From Alisma plantago-aquatica (lineage: Eukaryota; Streptophyta; Magnoliopsida; Alismatales; Alismataceae), in assembly GCA_963693085.1 (NCBI GenBank), contig OY856409.1, positions 507,213,803-507,277,802 of the forward strand: DNA of 64,000 nucleotides. Reading direction: 5' to 3'. This document shows positions 45,257 to 59,600 of the stretch, piece after piece; within the stretch, counting starts at the first letter, position 1, and every line of letters starts with the position of its first letter. Below the pieces are notes generated by a model. The model made no database searches and had not been told where the DNA came from. It saw nothing but the letters and a program-made list of their open reading frames with translations. Both the position numbers and the translations under genes were made by a program.

Positions 45257-48200
45257 TGTTACAACCCCAATTTTGGGTTCATTTGCTGAGAAATGTAATT
45301 TCTCATATTAAAGATAAGTGAACGAATAATGAATGAATGCATAATTTTCGTTTGAAATAGCCTTGTTGATTTATTTGTGGGCTTTATTGGCTATTGGTCC
45401 CAATAACAAGAAAAGAATAAAAGAAATTCCACTACTATCGGGAAAATAAGAAAATAGAGAAAAAGGAAAAGTGTAGAAACCTCTAGAAGGCAAAAGAATG
45501 TGATCCAAGGATGGATTTTGTGCCTCTTGGGTTCCAAAGAGTCCCAAGTTGCAAAAAGAAAGCAATAAGAAAAGAAAAAGTTAATTAAGTATTTCTTTAG
45601 TAAGAAAGAAATTGAAAATAATGGTAATATGTGAGAAATAAGTAAAAAGAGGTATAATCAACTTATCCTTAGAGGAATTTCGTATCACAAGAATTCCTAA
45701 TGATAAAAGGAATACCCATGAGGAAAATAAAAGAGGAATAAAGAGAAAACCTCAAAAAGAGATATTTTAATAAGAAATAAACAAGATAATGTGAAATAAT
45801 GCATATTAATGCATTTAAGGATAATGAGTATTCCTTAAAAGGGAATTTTGATATAATAGAGTGCCTTGGGATCCAAAGAGTCCCAATGAGGAAAGAGGGA
45901 AGAGAAAATACCTATAAAAGAAAATAAGAGAATAATGTAATACATTATTAATGAATTTTAGTGGCATTGTTAAAAAGAAAGTATTTCCTACTAAAGGAAA
46001 ATAGAATTTCGTGCCAATGGCTTAAAAAGCAAGAATCAAGAGAATAAGAGGGATGATTTTCGAAATCCTGATGTCAAAAAATGAAGGATTAATAAGGAAG
46101 TATGAGAGAGAGAGAAATCTTGCTTCTTCATGAAGGGATTGGATTCCTAATAGGAAAGAAATTTGTTTCATCATGGGCAAGTGTCTTAGGGCATGGATAC
46201 TCACCCTATATAAAGGGGGTAAAGCCCTAGCTCGAGTCCAAGGAGAGAGAGAGAGATCCCACACTCTCCTCTTTGTTCTATCCATGAAAAACCTAGTAAG
46301 ATGGGTAGAGGCACCCTAGATCTTGTGGACGTTATGGTGTGGTCCTGCTGGAGGCGCGAAGTACCTACGCAGTCGGAGGGAGGCTTGGAGACCGTCTCTC
46401 TCTGCTGTCACCTGGATGCCGCAGCCCCTAGACAGCTACAAGGGTTGGCCGCCTAGGGAGACCTGGTCTGCGGAAGCTAGCGGCTTTGGCCGCGAGATGT
46501 GGGCAGATAGGGGTGCGCCGAGGAGCTCTGGAGGTGGAGGGATCGTCTCCAAGGGTCGACGGGGTCCGGGAGAGGGTGGAGGAGGAGCGCAACTACAGCT
46601 AGGGTTGCTGCAGCACAAGCAGCAGCTGAATCGCGAGGTAGAAGAAGGGCGGAGGCCCGATTGGACAAAATTTCCCTCCGCGGGCCAAAAGAGCTGAGCT
46701 TTAAGTCGAGGGTAAACTAGTAATTTGGTTATAAACTCAAACGTGGGCTGAGTTGCATAAGATGACGTGGCGGCTTCCAGTTGGTCTAAAAAGGTATTTC
46801 TTCCAAAAATCATAACTCTTTAATAGTAGCTCGGATAATAAAAGTTTATACATGAATCTTGCTCAGAAAAATGAGAGGAATGCAATACAAATATATTTGA
46901 AACCTAGTTCTGATTGCAATTCGAAAAGTAATGGAATTTATTAACTTTAATGTAATGATAATTAAGAAACTATATTTTGATATGATTAACGTGATTAGTA
47001 GGGTTTAATTAATGATTAAAGTTAATATTAGCCTGTTAATGATAAAAAGGAACATTAGGAATAAAAAGGAGGAACCTTGCACATAATTTAGAGTATCTTG
47101 TGCATAAATATGTTTTAATGGCCCTTGAAACCCTAATGTTGGTAATTAGGACTACTAATGGCTTTAATTATTTGATTTCATGTATAGAACTGAGTTTTCA
47201 TGATTAAAAGCTATTTCTAGCATTAAAGTTCCTAATTTGTGGATAAATACCCTAATTGTAGTAATTAGGGTTTTCTCATAAATAAAAGGTGGAATTAATA
47301 GCAAATCGAGTTCATATGTGATTTAGACCATAATGAACTATGAATTGATGATAAATGTGTATAATGATATTGTCATGGATTAAAAGGATAAAAATAGTAG
47401 CTTTAATGTAAAAGAGACTTAATGAATTTAATTAATGGTTAATTATGACTTTGATCTGAAATTGAGGATTAGATGTGGAAATAATTAGGGTTTGTGATCA
47501 ATTGTGTTAAATTTAGGGTTAAGATAGTAAAAGATGAAGGGAAATCCTAATTGTAATGGAAACCCTAAAAGTGGACTAGAAACCCTAAGAAATGAGTTAG
47601 ATTTAATAGATCTTTATGACATGAGTAATAAAAGGGAATTGTATAATTGTTTCAGGATCTTATTGAATGCTTGCTTGCCTATTGTTGATTGGACTATTCT
47701 GTCTCAAATCTGCATGTACAGGTATGTGGTTAATTATGAATAACCACTTTCGATGGATTCCCGGATGTTTAATCACATTGAATGCAACTAAACTGTTTGG
47801 ATTTTCATATTGCAATTATAAAGTGACTATGACTATCACATAATGTATATGCCTTTCAACTCAGATCATGGTCCCCTCTATGTCGTAATGGCTGACCTAG
47901 TATATGGCTACCTAGAGGGTAGGTCCATCAGGTCATGAATGACTTAATATATGGCTACCTAGAGGGTAGGTCCATCAAGTCACAGTGAGTTAGATATTGG
48001 GCTACCTTTGGGTGGTGCCATGCGACTCTACCTTTACAGAGGTACCATATAAGTCCTTACAGGGACAACATAGAGTTGTGGATTGGTATGGATTGAGTAG
48101 TTTGTCTTAAAATGCAATCTTGGTTGTTAAATGATTAATTGAATGATTACGTTGTTAACATATTTGCATGATTATTGTTTCCCCCACATACCAGCTTCTT

Positions 48201-48517
48201 GCTGACCGACGTTTTGTTTGTCGGCATTTTAGGTACAATGAAAAGAACAAATAGTAAAGTGGCATATGTGGTACTAAATGAGAATTAAAGTGCAAATGAG
48301 GATTAGATAGATTAGTATCTTTGTGGATAGAAGTTTTGAAATCCCAATTTTAAGAGGTATGCAAAAGTTTTTATTTTACTCCATATTTTAGTATAGTTGG
48401 TAGAATTTAATAATTGTTATTGATTATTTGTCGAGCCTTTGATCTGGGTTATTGGTTAACGGCTCTGACCTTTCAGTCTTCCTTAATTGGGGGTTACCAG
48501 GAGGCGGGGTCATAACA
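45257..48517 (+). repeat. LTR of LARD-like element B, intact copy
   Basis: 3,261 bp from TGTTACAACCCC to CATAACA. It matches the interrupted left copy closely and has the TATA box near 46206 with GA repeats after it. It is preceded by a polypurine tract, so it is the 3' LTR of the left unit, and followed by a PBS, so it is also the 5' LTR of a second, truncated unit. Confidence 0.92.
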
Positions 48518-51500
48518 ATTGGTATCAGTGCCTAGGTTCCTTAATTAATCTTTAATAATTATTAAATTTTACAAATTATGTAGAACCCAAGGGAGTTATT
48601 AGAGGATTATCCGAAAGATTGAGGTGTCTAGAAAAGGATCACGTCCGGGGGCTGGCAATATTTTCCTCCGCACCGCTAGTCAGAATACGAGGACTCCCGG
48701 ATCTGTGTGACTGCCTGGCCAAAATCTTAGGGTATGAATCACAATAAGATACCTTTAGGACTCTGTCATCTTGTTCATCCCTTCTCAACTCCAATTCTGT
48801 TAAGGACCTTAAGGATTAGGGTTTCCTCTCTCTTCTCCACACCCTCTTGAGGTATGCGTAAGGTTGATAAGGATTAAGGAATCCTCCACCAAATTAATAA
48901 AAAGCATGTAAATAAGATTTCATGGACATAAGCTTAATAGAGTAAGCGTAAAAGAATAGATACATGCTTAGGTCGTATGACACGAGTTGTCTTTGCCCTC
49001 AGGAGAGACCTGAGGATAGACCTCCTTGGTAGGAGGATGAGTATAGGGAGTAGTCTTGGAGGTAGAGACCTCCATTAGAAGTAGAGACCTAGCACATCCT
49101 TTGAGGATGATGTTAACCCTAACCCTAAGGGAAGGTTAGAGAGAGATAATATGATGAGTTAGATGTCATCGTTGACCGAGTGTTTGGTTGGTCATGCCTT
49201 TGGGATGCCATAAGAGGCTAGATGACCTAGTACCTTTGGCGATCCAACCCTAGACAGGGAATCTTGATGGATGGCTTACGAGATAAGCATAAGGGGTTAT
49301 GGATAATCTTGAGTAAACATAAGTTCAAGCATAGGCTTCACTCAGGTAGGAACATGCTTATGGGGTTGATCCTTCATGAAGAAAGGACCTCTTATAGAGA
49401 GGTTGGTTGTAGGATTAGCTCTAGAGAAAGAGAGCAGACCCCAGGCAAGAAGGTTGGAAGCCTAAAACCCCCAAATTTGAGGAACAGTGGGAGTTGAGGA
49501 TGATGCGACCTAGGTGGATGATAGCAGTTGTTGTATGCTTAAACCTTGGAGGTTGACGATGTCTTGGATGTCATGAGAGGAACTAAAACCAAGAGAGAGG
49601 ATGAGTCTGCTGGTACCTCTGTGCGTATGGTATGGGTGTTTACCTCCTAAGTTAGGGAGAAGCGTTTCTTAGAATTGGAGAGGTATAGTAGCAGGATGTG
49701 ATGCCTTGTACCTTGTTGGTTGTCCTTAAGGAGGACTCAACTCTAAGTGTTGCTCAAGTGGAAGGATGACAAGAAGTGCATGTCATGCCTTTTACATGCT
49801 TGGTTCGTGGATAAGAGATAGAGCATGCAGTTGGACACCTACAAGTGAACCTAGGGTTCCTAGGCCTAAGAGGGGAAGTGGTATACCTAATGCTCATGAT
49901 GAGAATTAAGTTGCTATAGTTTCGAGCATGGTACTCCTCGTGTATATAAGAAAAGGGTAACCCCTTAAGTTTAAGGTATGTTTGATAAACCCCACACGAC
50001 AAAGTTGGTCTAATGTTGAGGATGAGAATAAGTGTCACCTAGCATGGTTTGGTAAGTGTCTTCTTGTGCCTTAGTAGCTTACTAGGATTAAGCATGCTCA
50101 TGTGAATGTAAACCCTAAGGATGCTTGTGACCTTTGTGATCAAGTTGTAGTTTCCTCCCATCCTGGAAGAGGGGCCTTTAGTAGGGGGTTTACCAGTTTG
50201 GTTGGTTTCGAGGTAACCTAAGAAAGTTTCATAGGATCATGAGAAGCTAAGCGAAGAATACATGGCATGAGAATGAACCTATAGACCCATAGATAACCAT
50301 CTTTATGTGCAAGTGGATGTGTTAACATGGAGGTAACCATTATGGGGCTTGACCAAGGTAGGCAGGTTGCCATGATCCCAATAAAAGAATGAAAGTCAAC
50401 CCACGAATGTAGGGAGAGAGATGATGAATGCTTGGGTAAGGTTCTGAGTTGGATATGTACTATAATAGAATCCTAAGTCTATCCTAGGGTCAGGTAGGGA
50501 TAAGACTGATGGAAGAAGGAGTTGCCTAATTTTCTAGTTGCACATGACCATAGGGTCGGGAGGTAACAACTATCATTGTCTGAGGACCATGGGTTAGGAG
50601 ATTGATCACCTTCATAAACTCATGGAACCCAAAGGGCAGATGAGTAGGGCACTCTCTGATGCATGAGGGAAGAGGGATGACCCCAAAGGTGCCGTCACCC
50701 TATAGCCCTAGAGGAGATGACCAAGGATTGTGTAGTAACCCAAGTAAGTTCGAGACCAGTTTTCCATGGAAGTAATGTAGATATCATGATGTTTGTGATA
50801 TAGAGACATAAGTTGCATGTTTCAACTTGGATTTGAAAGTGTACAGGCAAGGTGGGCTATACCATCTCTACTCTTGGAACAGGAAGAACTTTGTATTTGG
50901 ACTACAGCCAAATGCTTATTTCCTCTTGTTATGGGAGTGAGAGATAGGATAGTACGCATGCCATACACTAAGGATAAAAATGATGTGAGTTGAAACATGG
51001 ACATAAGGTATTAGGACATGGATGATAACATACCCTGGTAAAGTGAATGATACATGGATGGTTTGCAAACACTAAAGAGAAATAAGGTAGTCATCTTATA
51101 AGGATGTTTTTACAATGAGCTATGAGTTACACCAGGTTGAGTTTGAAAACCAAAGGAATAAGCTCGGAATGTCCTTGATGAAGATGGACTTAGGGCTAAG
51201 ATGAGATAATAAGTGGCATATAGGAAGGTGTATGTCATCAATGTTACATAATACCTAAGAATATGAAGTGGTAATGGATTCTCTGGTTGAGATATAACTG
51301 CCTAGTTTGGCTAGAAGAGGTTGTTACGTTAACCCTATGTTTGGAGAGGAGGTGTGCTTAGATAACACACAGATGTAACAAGATATGTTGAAAAGTTAAT
51401 GGTTGTTTTGCTAGCCAACCTAGACCTTGATGTAATGAAAGGATGGTTGTAGAACCTCAAATGCACTTATGTGGAAAGAAAGGTGATGAAACCCCGACTA

Positions 51501-51549
51501 GAGTGGTTTAGGGTTTCTAAGGAATTGATCTTGAGGAATCATGACATTT
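48518..51549 (+). repeat. Second, truncated copy of element B internal region
   Basis: Begins with the PBS (TTGGTATCAGTGCC, one base different) and follows 41015-44047 almost base for base, including the sequence GAGGAATCATGACATTTAA. At about 51550 it stops and LTR A begins. The last 1.2 kb of internal sequence and a third LTR are missing. No coding sequence is recognised. Confidence 0.9.
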
Positions 51550-51550
51550 A

Positions 51551-54500
51551 AAATGGTCAATTTTAAATAATTTGGTCATTACTATGCACTAAAAATTTCC
51601 CCATTTAACGATAATGTGTAAATAAGAGGAAAGACAAAATGTCAATATTTAATTTCTTTTAAATATTTAGTTATTTGATATCAACCCTAGTTTTGAATTT
51701 AAGTCATATTAATTAATATGATCACCAAAACAGAAAACTAATTTTGGGAAAATATTGGTAGACTTTATTATCGTAGTATGGTCAACATTTGAGGCCCAAC
51801 AGAGTTAATTTAATTGGGTAAACAAATTTGTGAATTTAATAGTCAAAAAATAAATAAGAAACAATTAATATTTTGTTTCCTTTTTGGGCATCTTTTCTCT
51901 GACCCTCGGATCAGACCCGAATTATAACAAGGTCAATCCCGGCTATTGACCATCCTACCTCACACCTATTTTGGAAACCCTGATCACTCCTCCAATCCCA
52001 AAAATCTCATGTTGTGCTCGATCGTCTTGCAAACTGATCTTCCATCATCTTATGGAGACCGATCCACATCCATCGACCATTCACTCAAACCCTAGAGATG
52101 CCCCTATAAGAAAAGCCTTTCTCTTCCATTGCTCCCTTCTCACAACCAATTTGCAGACAATCTGCTATCCTTCCTCTGGATTCCCAAAGCATTAGAAAAT
52201 ATTCACTGCACTAAAGATTCACTGCACTCCCTCAAAATCTCCTCCATCACCAATTACACTGCATGCATCACAACCATGTCCACTCCAAACCACCTTCAAT
52301 ATCCATTTGTCTACCATCATTCTCCAGTCTTATACTAATTCTGGTCAATTCCCTCCACCCTCATCCAGCACCCATGAACCCCCGACAAGTCATCATCTTG
52401 GTTGCAGGTCAACAAGACATTGAATCGACAATGTTGTCATTGAGTGGTTGAGGCATGGTTCAAGAAGCAGGCAACAATAGCCATCTAACCCCAAAAAATA
52501 TTTAGAGATTATCAGATTGCTTCCAAGAAATGTTTAGCACAATCTATTCTACCAAAGGGGAGGTACATTTCTAACCCCCAATTTTGAGTACCTAGACCAT
52601 TTTCCACTAATTTTGGGTTTCCAGTCATCGTCGTGACCTCCTCTTGGTTAACATTGTCGTGACCTCATAGACTCATTTGACTCCTTAGTTTGTGAAGAAA
52701 CACCCTATAGTTGTGTTTTCAACTCTTAGTCATGGAAGCAGTAGCTTCCAATGACCTACCTAGGCACCTCTGTGCACCTCAAGTGATGAGATAGGGATCA
52801 TTTGACTCAATTAGATCTCATGAAGAGATCTATGGTCCTATTTTGATTGATCTTGCATTGGATATCAAGCGTGATGGACTCAAGGTAACCCCTGGGTCCT
52901 GTGCACATGGAGAACATTCAATCACATGTTTTGACAATATTACCCCCATGTCACACTATGGTCTGAAAATGACGTAAAAGTTATATCAGTCATTGATTGA
53001 ACGCTGATCTGGGATTTTGTTTTTAACTAAGAATGCTTTTATCCCTTTCCCTATTGGTTAGTGAATGGTTAAATTCAAATAAATCATAGTAAATCATCCC
53101 TATATCATAAAATTATGAAAATTTAACTACATATACAAAACAATATAGATCCTAATAGTACCCTTTCTAGCCCATGTGTTTCATTAAATAGTCAGGTAAT
53201 CAAATATTGTGTATTGCTTTCATACTTTTAAATGTAATTAATGGGATAATGTCACTTATGCATATTCTAATATTTCAACCCTACCCAATAATCATGTTTG
53301 TAACCCTAATAACTCTAACCCAAAACATTTGAGTGATTATAAAAATATTCATAAACGAATATAATATGTATAACCCAAGGCCTATGGAATGTATGAACTG
53401 ATAATATAGCAATGCTACTTATAACTTAAGGGTTGGATCAGTTCTGTCAGACCTGGTCCAAGGGTCCCAATATCACCCTGATTACCAGAGGTTACATCTA
53501 CAAGACACAATGGTGACCTAACTTTGTACATTCTAATAATACACATTCCTAAATGCACGTAATGGTAAATAATAGGAAATTATGGCCCTAAATATGTTCA
53601 CCAAAAGGGAAGGATATGTGATCTGATATAGCCTTAGGATTTTTTAGGAGAAAGTCAAACCCAATATTCTAAGGAACGGTGTGGATAGGATCTCGACTTA
53701 CTACAAGTAAGTGGGCAATTCCCTATGCAGTCTTGTACTATTGTCATATTTAGACAATTAGTCTAATGTTGGAAGTTCTATTATGTTCTCTTAATGCAGT
53801 AGTTGTCTACATGTGTGACATGGATAGTTTATTCCATATAATGATACAAGTAACTTAGTACATGCTATGATCATTAGAGGTGTAGTTTAGTGGAATAAAC
53901 TCTCAGTTCATATTAAAATGATTTCAATGCATCAATAACTAAGGCAAACTCTCTTAGATGTTCATATTAGACTCAGATTCATACTTATATTCAGTAAGAA
54001 TACATGCTCAATATTCAGTTTAATTATAAGATTAGTTCATATTTAGAATTCAGTAAAATTCATATTTAGGATAATTAATTCCAAACCTTCACATAATACA
54101 TTATATGATAAGTCCTCATTCAGTTAGTCCCAAGACAATTTAGAGGAATCTTATACCAATTTAGAGGAGTGTTTACTCCAATTCATAGGTACTTAGGTAC
54201 CAATTCAGAGACACCTCAGTGTCATTCAGAGGCATGTAGTGCCAATATAGAGGTACTTTGGTACCAATTCAGGGCATAGATATGCCAATTCAGGAGGATT
54301 TATTGTATAATGGTGGCCACAAATCAGATAAAATTTGTAATTGAAAGATATTAGTTCAGTTTCTGTAGTATCTCTTTTAGTTTTTCTCATACTTTATCCT
54401 CTGATTCAGAATTCATTGCCATTCTCTCTTTCATGCATGGATGGGGAAGCGAGTTCCATAGACAACGAGTAGCTGTATAGGGAGTGACTTGAGGACTTGC

Positions 54501-54775
54501 ATATTTAGAGGACATCCATCACTGGTGGGATTTCATCTTAGGTGATCCTTCCATCTTGGAGCTTTCATTTAGTTATATTTTCACTTGTTCATGTTGGGAC
54601 TACTCTTTCCAAACTTTTAGACTTTTTATATTACACTTTGTTAATGGATTCAATTTGTTGGGTTATGTAAATGCTTAGTATGCCAAATTTGTGAAGTTTT
54701 CCAATATTTTAATTACATATATGAGTTGATCATTCTACATATAGTATTTGTGGCTAATTAATGGGTGAGGGTACA
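51551..54775 (+). repeat. LTR of decayed Ty3/gypsy element A (right copy)
   Basis: About 3.2 kb aligned along its length to 1-3239 with many differences. It ends GGTACA; what follows (ATTTCATTTG) is not a PBS, so it fits a 3' LTR or a solo LTR rather than a 5' LTR. The TATA-like motif and the GGTACCAATTCA-type repeats (54190-54290) are retained. Confidence 0.78.
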
Positions 54776-54783
54776 ATTTCATT

Positions 54784-55450
54784 TGTAACACCCAATCCCC
54801 CTACCCATGTCTCCAGTGGATTTCAACAAAGACTACTGGCCCCACAGACCACCACTAGCATTAACTGTGCACTTTGTCCTCACTCACACACAAGATACGA
54901 TAAAGTTCCTAATTGGTCACCCATCCTAGTACTACTTGGTCTGAGCATGCTTAACCACAAAGTTCTTAAGTGCTGGGCTCCCTAAAAAGGAGTAGCACCT
55001 TGGTGATATGGATAGTCCAATTATTCTTTTTAAGATTGTTTTATCTGAGGCCTTAAATCCTTAGATGTTATAGAATCCCTCACTTCAACTCATGATGTCT
55101 TGGGTCAAGCCTTAACTCTAAGGCCTCATAACATCTCCCCATTTCAGTGCAGACCCAGAATGGCCCATGGAAACCCAACTCTTGATCATGGAATACCAGT
55201 GTAAGGGTGACTACATCACCATGGACAATCCTTTCCAACATGTCTGGACTACATGGCTCAAGACTGGCATCCACATGCCCATGTGGGCCCCAAATACTGG
55301 AAGGTTTTAGATATAATACCATTTATAACACCAAGTCCCACTTCCCAAGGATCTAATAGAGTTTTAGGAATTATGACTGCCCCACAAACCACTGCTAGCC
55401 TTAACTGCGACCTTTTCCTCATTCACACGCAAGCCATGATAAACTTCCCG
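54784..55450 (-). mobile_element. Second Cassandra-like TRIM, minus strand, truncated
   Basis: The strand is opposite to the 5670 copy. One LTR is 54784-55073, with the 5S-like segment reading on the plus strand as TCACCCATCCTAGTACTACT and AGCATGCTTAA. The internal part is 55074-55322, with CTCCCC as the polypurine tract complement, and the second LTR starts near 55323 and breaks off at about 55450. The internal part matches the first Cassandra in order and spacing. It abuts the right LTR of element A with only eight bases between. Confidence 0.82.
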
Positions 55451-55619
55451 AAGTTTGTTTGGTTTTCTTAGTTTGTTTTCACCTAGTTTTCTTGTGTGTC
55501 CCCCTGCGTGGGGGTTTTGACTATTAAACGAGCTTTTAGATCCTGTCGATGTAATGGGGTACTTAGTGCCCAAAGTTTTTGGTTTTAATAGTAACACGCC
55601 TTTTGACCGACCAAAAAAA
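55451..55619 (+). mobile_element. Probable 3' tail of a LINE or SINE
   Basis: A TTTG/TTTTC-rich stretch with CCCCCTGCGTGGGGG, able to form a hairpin, ends in GACCGACC followed by eight A (55612-55619). It interrupts the second Cassandra LTR. A 5'-truncated non-LTR element is the simplest explanation, but the family is not recognised. A plain low-complexity segment is possible. Confidence 0.35.
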
Positions 55620-55649
55620 AGGTCCAATTCAACCTTTCTTAAAGCTTTG

Positions 55650-56650
55650 TCTAGGTGTGTGACCATGTAGGAACCATACTACATTGGGAATGAATTCACT
55701 AATTAATATTAAGATCCATAATCAATGAGCAGTGTCTAGATACATATCATTGATACCTAAGTAGTAGGACTAGTCAGACAAAACTAAACCATCAATGACT
55801 AATGTTTCCATGTTGTATAATCCTTTTGTCATAGATATCCAGATTGAAATAGAGGCATTGACATGTCATCCTCATTATGTTCAATCTATGTTACTTGATC
55901 TGCAAGTAGATTAGCAAGATAGATATGGCTTAGTATAATATACTGACTCATTGAGAATGACCATGCATTTTTCTAGGCTCACTTATCAAGAGGCCCTGGA
56001 TATCATTCCCGTTATATAGGAGGGACAAATTCCTTCTACATCACTCACAATGCATATCATGATTCTTATCACATCCATTCACTATCTTTATGGAATCCTT
56101 CTTCAAGATCACATTGGGTAGTGTCAAAGCATGGTGATTTCCATATCATCAATATAGTGACTTCAAGGTCAAAGGACCACAATACCACTGTCGCATTTGA
56201 TATTTGATTGTGACTAACATATAACAGTCCTTGAATCACTCTCAAAGAGGGTATGTCTAGTATAGTTGTTCTCTAACAAGTACCTATGTCTTTGACTTGG
56301 TATACAATACCTATGCCACTTGAGACATGGTCATCAATCACCGCACAACCTAGTCTCACATGTATTATTTCTATCCATTGCACAATAATACTTGACTAGG
56401 GACGTTTTAAGAATATTGTTCTTAGCATCCATTTGTATCTCATTTTCGACAAATGTTCTTGAAGTCCCATGGCTTTGAACCAATGATTCAAATGACATTT
56501 ATTATGTACACTAATATCACAATAATCAAATGTGCAACAACAATTTAGAATTGCCTTTGTTAATCAAAACCAAAAGTACAAAATATCCATGTAGCAATAT
56601 CTAATGATTGGATTCTAGAACATATACACCAACGAGAACATGTGTGTAAA
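55650..56650 (-). repeat. Partial family C repeat, minus strand
   Basis: The complement of this stretch follows the order of the family C repeat from about 7200 to 8040, with sequences such as ATCATTGATACC, AGGAGGGACAAATTCC and GTCATCAATCACC matching in inverted sense. Identity is low and there are many indels. The TATA-containing 3' half is missing. The right limit is uncertain. Confidence 0.45.
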
Positions 56651-59600
56651 CTTTGGTAAAACTTACACATTTGGAATGTTTGAGATTCCCTCTTTTGTAT
56701 TTGGATATAACAGTACAATATCCCAATGATCAACATGAAAAAAGTTTTGTATAGGATTCTCTTAACAAAACCTATGGAATTAATAAACATTAACTCTAGT
56801 GCAACATCGTGAGAAATGGTGGTGGGAACATATTGGACACAATCCTTCATCCTACTATACTATTTTCTAATAACTACCATCATACCATGAGGCATCTTGT
56901 ATTATATTATTATTTTCTTTTAAAAAGGTAAAGTTTTCCAAAAAATCCTTGAAGAGATTAAAAGACTTAAAAACTAACAACTATTTGGAAACAATAAAAT
57001 GATTTTGTAGCTTAAGTTTGATATTTTTCGATATGTTAGCTATTATCGTAGTAGTGACTATACATAAAATTAAGTAGCATGCAATAGGGCTATAATTCTA
57101 CAATTATACTATTCTTGTTCTAAAGTGAGAATATCCTAAATATATTTGACTTAACACCATATCATGTGTTTCCATATAAGGAACATTTAAATTGCTTTGG
57201 AAAATTTATCTTCTACAACCCCCCTTTCATATGCTTAGAAGAATGCATTAAATCATCATTCCTTGTGTTTTTTGACCAAATGCATACTTATATTTGTCAA
57301 CAAACTTATTTTTATAGCACTGACACCCTACTAATGTAGTGTATATTTTCTAAAATTTTCATATATTTTGATAATAGTCGTACACAATTTTAGAATAGTG
57401 ACCCACTACTATATAAACCACCTCTATTAAATTAGTAAACTTTGAGACATACTATGATATTAGAGGATGTATAATTCTAAGCATATCCCTTGTATTATCC
57501 ATTAAAATGCTAAAATGTTGTACCACAAACTCATATTCAAATTCAATAAATATTGATGTGGTTTTTACAGCATTTCTTCATTTCCTTATCTAGATCATGT
57601 AACATAGCTATAGCTACATGTACTCTATTTGGAAGACATTTAGGGGACTACCTATTTTGTGCCTCCTCTTTTATGGCCCACACAAAGGAAGAGCAATGTA
57701 TTTTGATACTAAGTGCATTTTGTAGTTACATTCCATATTACGCACAATTAAATTCCTTTAGTACAAGTTTCTAAATAACACAACATATGTATGATGATGA
57801 ATTGGCTAGTGATATACTCAAACTACAAGTAAATCTTCATGTCTAAATACATCAATAATTATAGGATTGGCTAGTGATATACAACTAAGTATGGTGCAAA
57901 AATGTCTAATTAAATAATACATTCAATATTTAATATTTTAACAACTTCAAGATAATCTTCATGTCTAAATACATCAATAATTATAAGATTTGGTTTTATG
58001 TTTGTCTTTTGGGGTTTAAGAAGTTGACTTCTCTTCTACCCAAGATTTGAGATATGTGTCATATTATTTGCATATATAAAAAGAGGGATGCAAGTGATTG
58101 GTCTTTCCCAAGTCTATTCTACAATATAATCAAATCTAAATGGACTTATGTGGTTTCTACTATGCATAGGAACATGAATACGTTTGTGGTCAACAATATG
58201 CCTATGTATTACCTAACCAATCCTCTAAGAAAATGTATGTCTACGTTATGGGTAATATTATCAACAATACTATGGGGAGTATTTTTTTTAAATGGAGAGA
58301 AGGTGAGACATTAGCAATTTGTATATGTTAACATATCACTCTCCCCTTTGCACGTCCCTTCACATTAAACCCATGCAATTCTTAAAGTGTGACATGTCAC
58401 CATTGGGGAAGCGCACTTGGGAGGACATATTTCAATGAAAAATTGCATAAAAACAAATGAGATGATAGGTTGGACATGTTTGTGGGGGATCTAGGATAAC
58501 ATATATAGGAAATAGAGAAGTGGGACAAAATAACCCAAATTAGTTACTATAAGTTATCAATTCCCTCTACCTTTGGGCCATAGAATAATTTCAAAGAATT
58601 TGAGCATCATGCAATAGAGACTAATTATAACCAAGCTATTATTTCTTATGAATTAGGATCATTCCAGTTACCCCCCCAAAAAATAGATTATACATTCTAC
58701 TTGTACTATTTCCTTCCATGTTTTTTCTTCATTTATCCAATTATTAATCTTATTTCTTATTTCCATATGAAATGTGTCCCCCTTTACACAAAAATCTCAT
58801 ATCCAACCAATATATGAATTTGTTTATCTCCCTCATCCTCCCATACATGTTATTATCTCTCTCAAAAATGTGCCCACTAACCCTATTTTTTCTATCTAGA
58901 CTTATGCATTATACATTCCCTCAAATTCTTATTTCATTCTTGTATCTATTGATGACCATTTGGTTCAGTTGTATTAGGTTTATCTAAATCCTAAACCTAA
59001 ACCCAACCAACTTAGTTGGGACCTGGTTTGGTTCACATTTCAATTAATATGAAGGTGTAAGGAAAAGAACACAACCATAGTAACAAATACATGTGTGGGT
59101 GTAATCCATGGTATTAATTTACTATAATGAGAAGTTAAACATATAAATTTGTTATATAGTCATATTACAATGGTAGTAGAAAATTTAGCAGTAGTGTAAG
59201 CCTAATATAGAGATATAAAAAGGGAGTGTCAGAAGTGGGTGACCCCTTACTTCCCCTTATATCCCCAGGATGTGTAGTCATGAGTTAAATCAGTGTTGGT
59301 TCTAGGGATCTAACTAGGGTCACTTCATTAGCTGATCCACTGTGTCAACTCCACATGGTTAATCTAGAGATGTAATTACATGATGAATTAGTAGAAAATA
59401 AATAAATGGAAAGATAAACAGGAAGAACCGAATAAACAATAATACAATACTCTTAAATATGTACATCTGTGATAACAAACCAATGCATGTCATATTCTAT
59501 AAAATTGGGAAAATTATACATCCCATCCCCATTGTGTTTCAAACTAAAAACCTCACTCCTAAAAATATACTCACTTAATGACTTGAGAGCCACTACTTTG

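Noticed and set aside
54761..55471. Small ORFs of 72-80 codons
   Set aside because: They fall within a truncated Cassandra element, which is non-coding.
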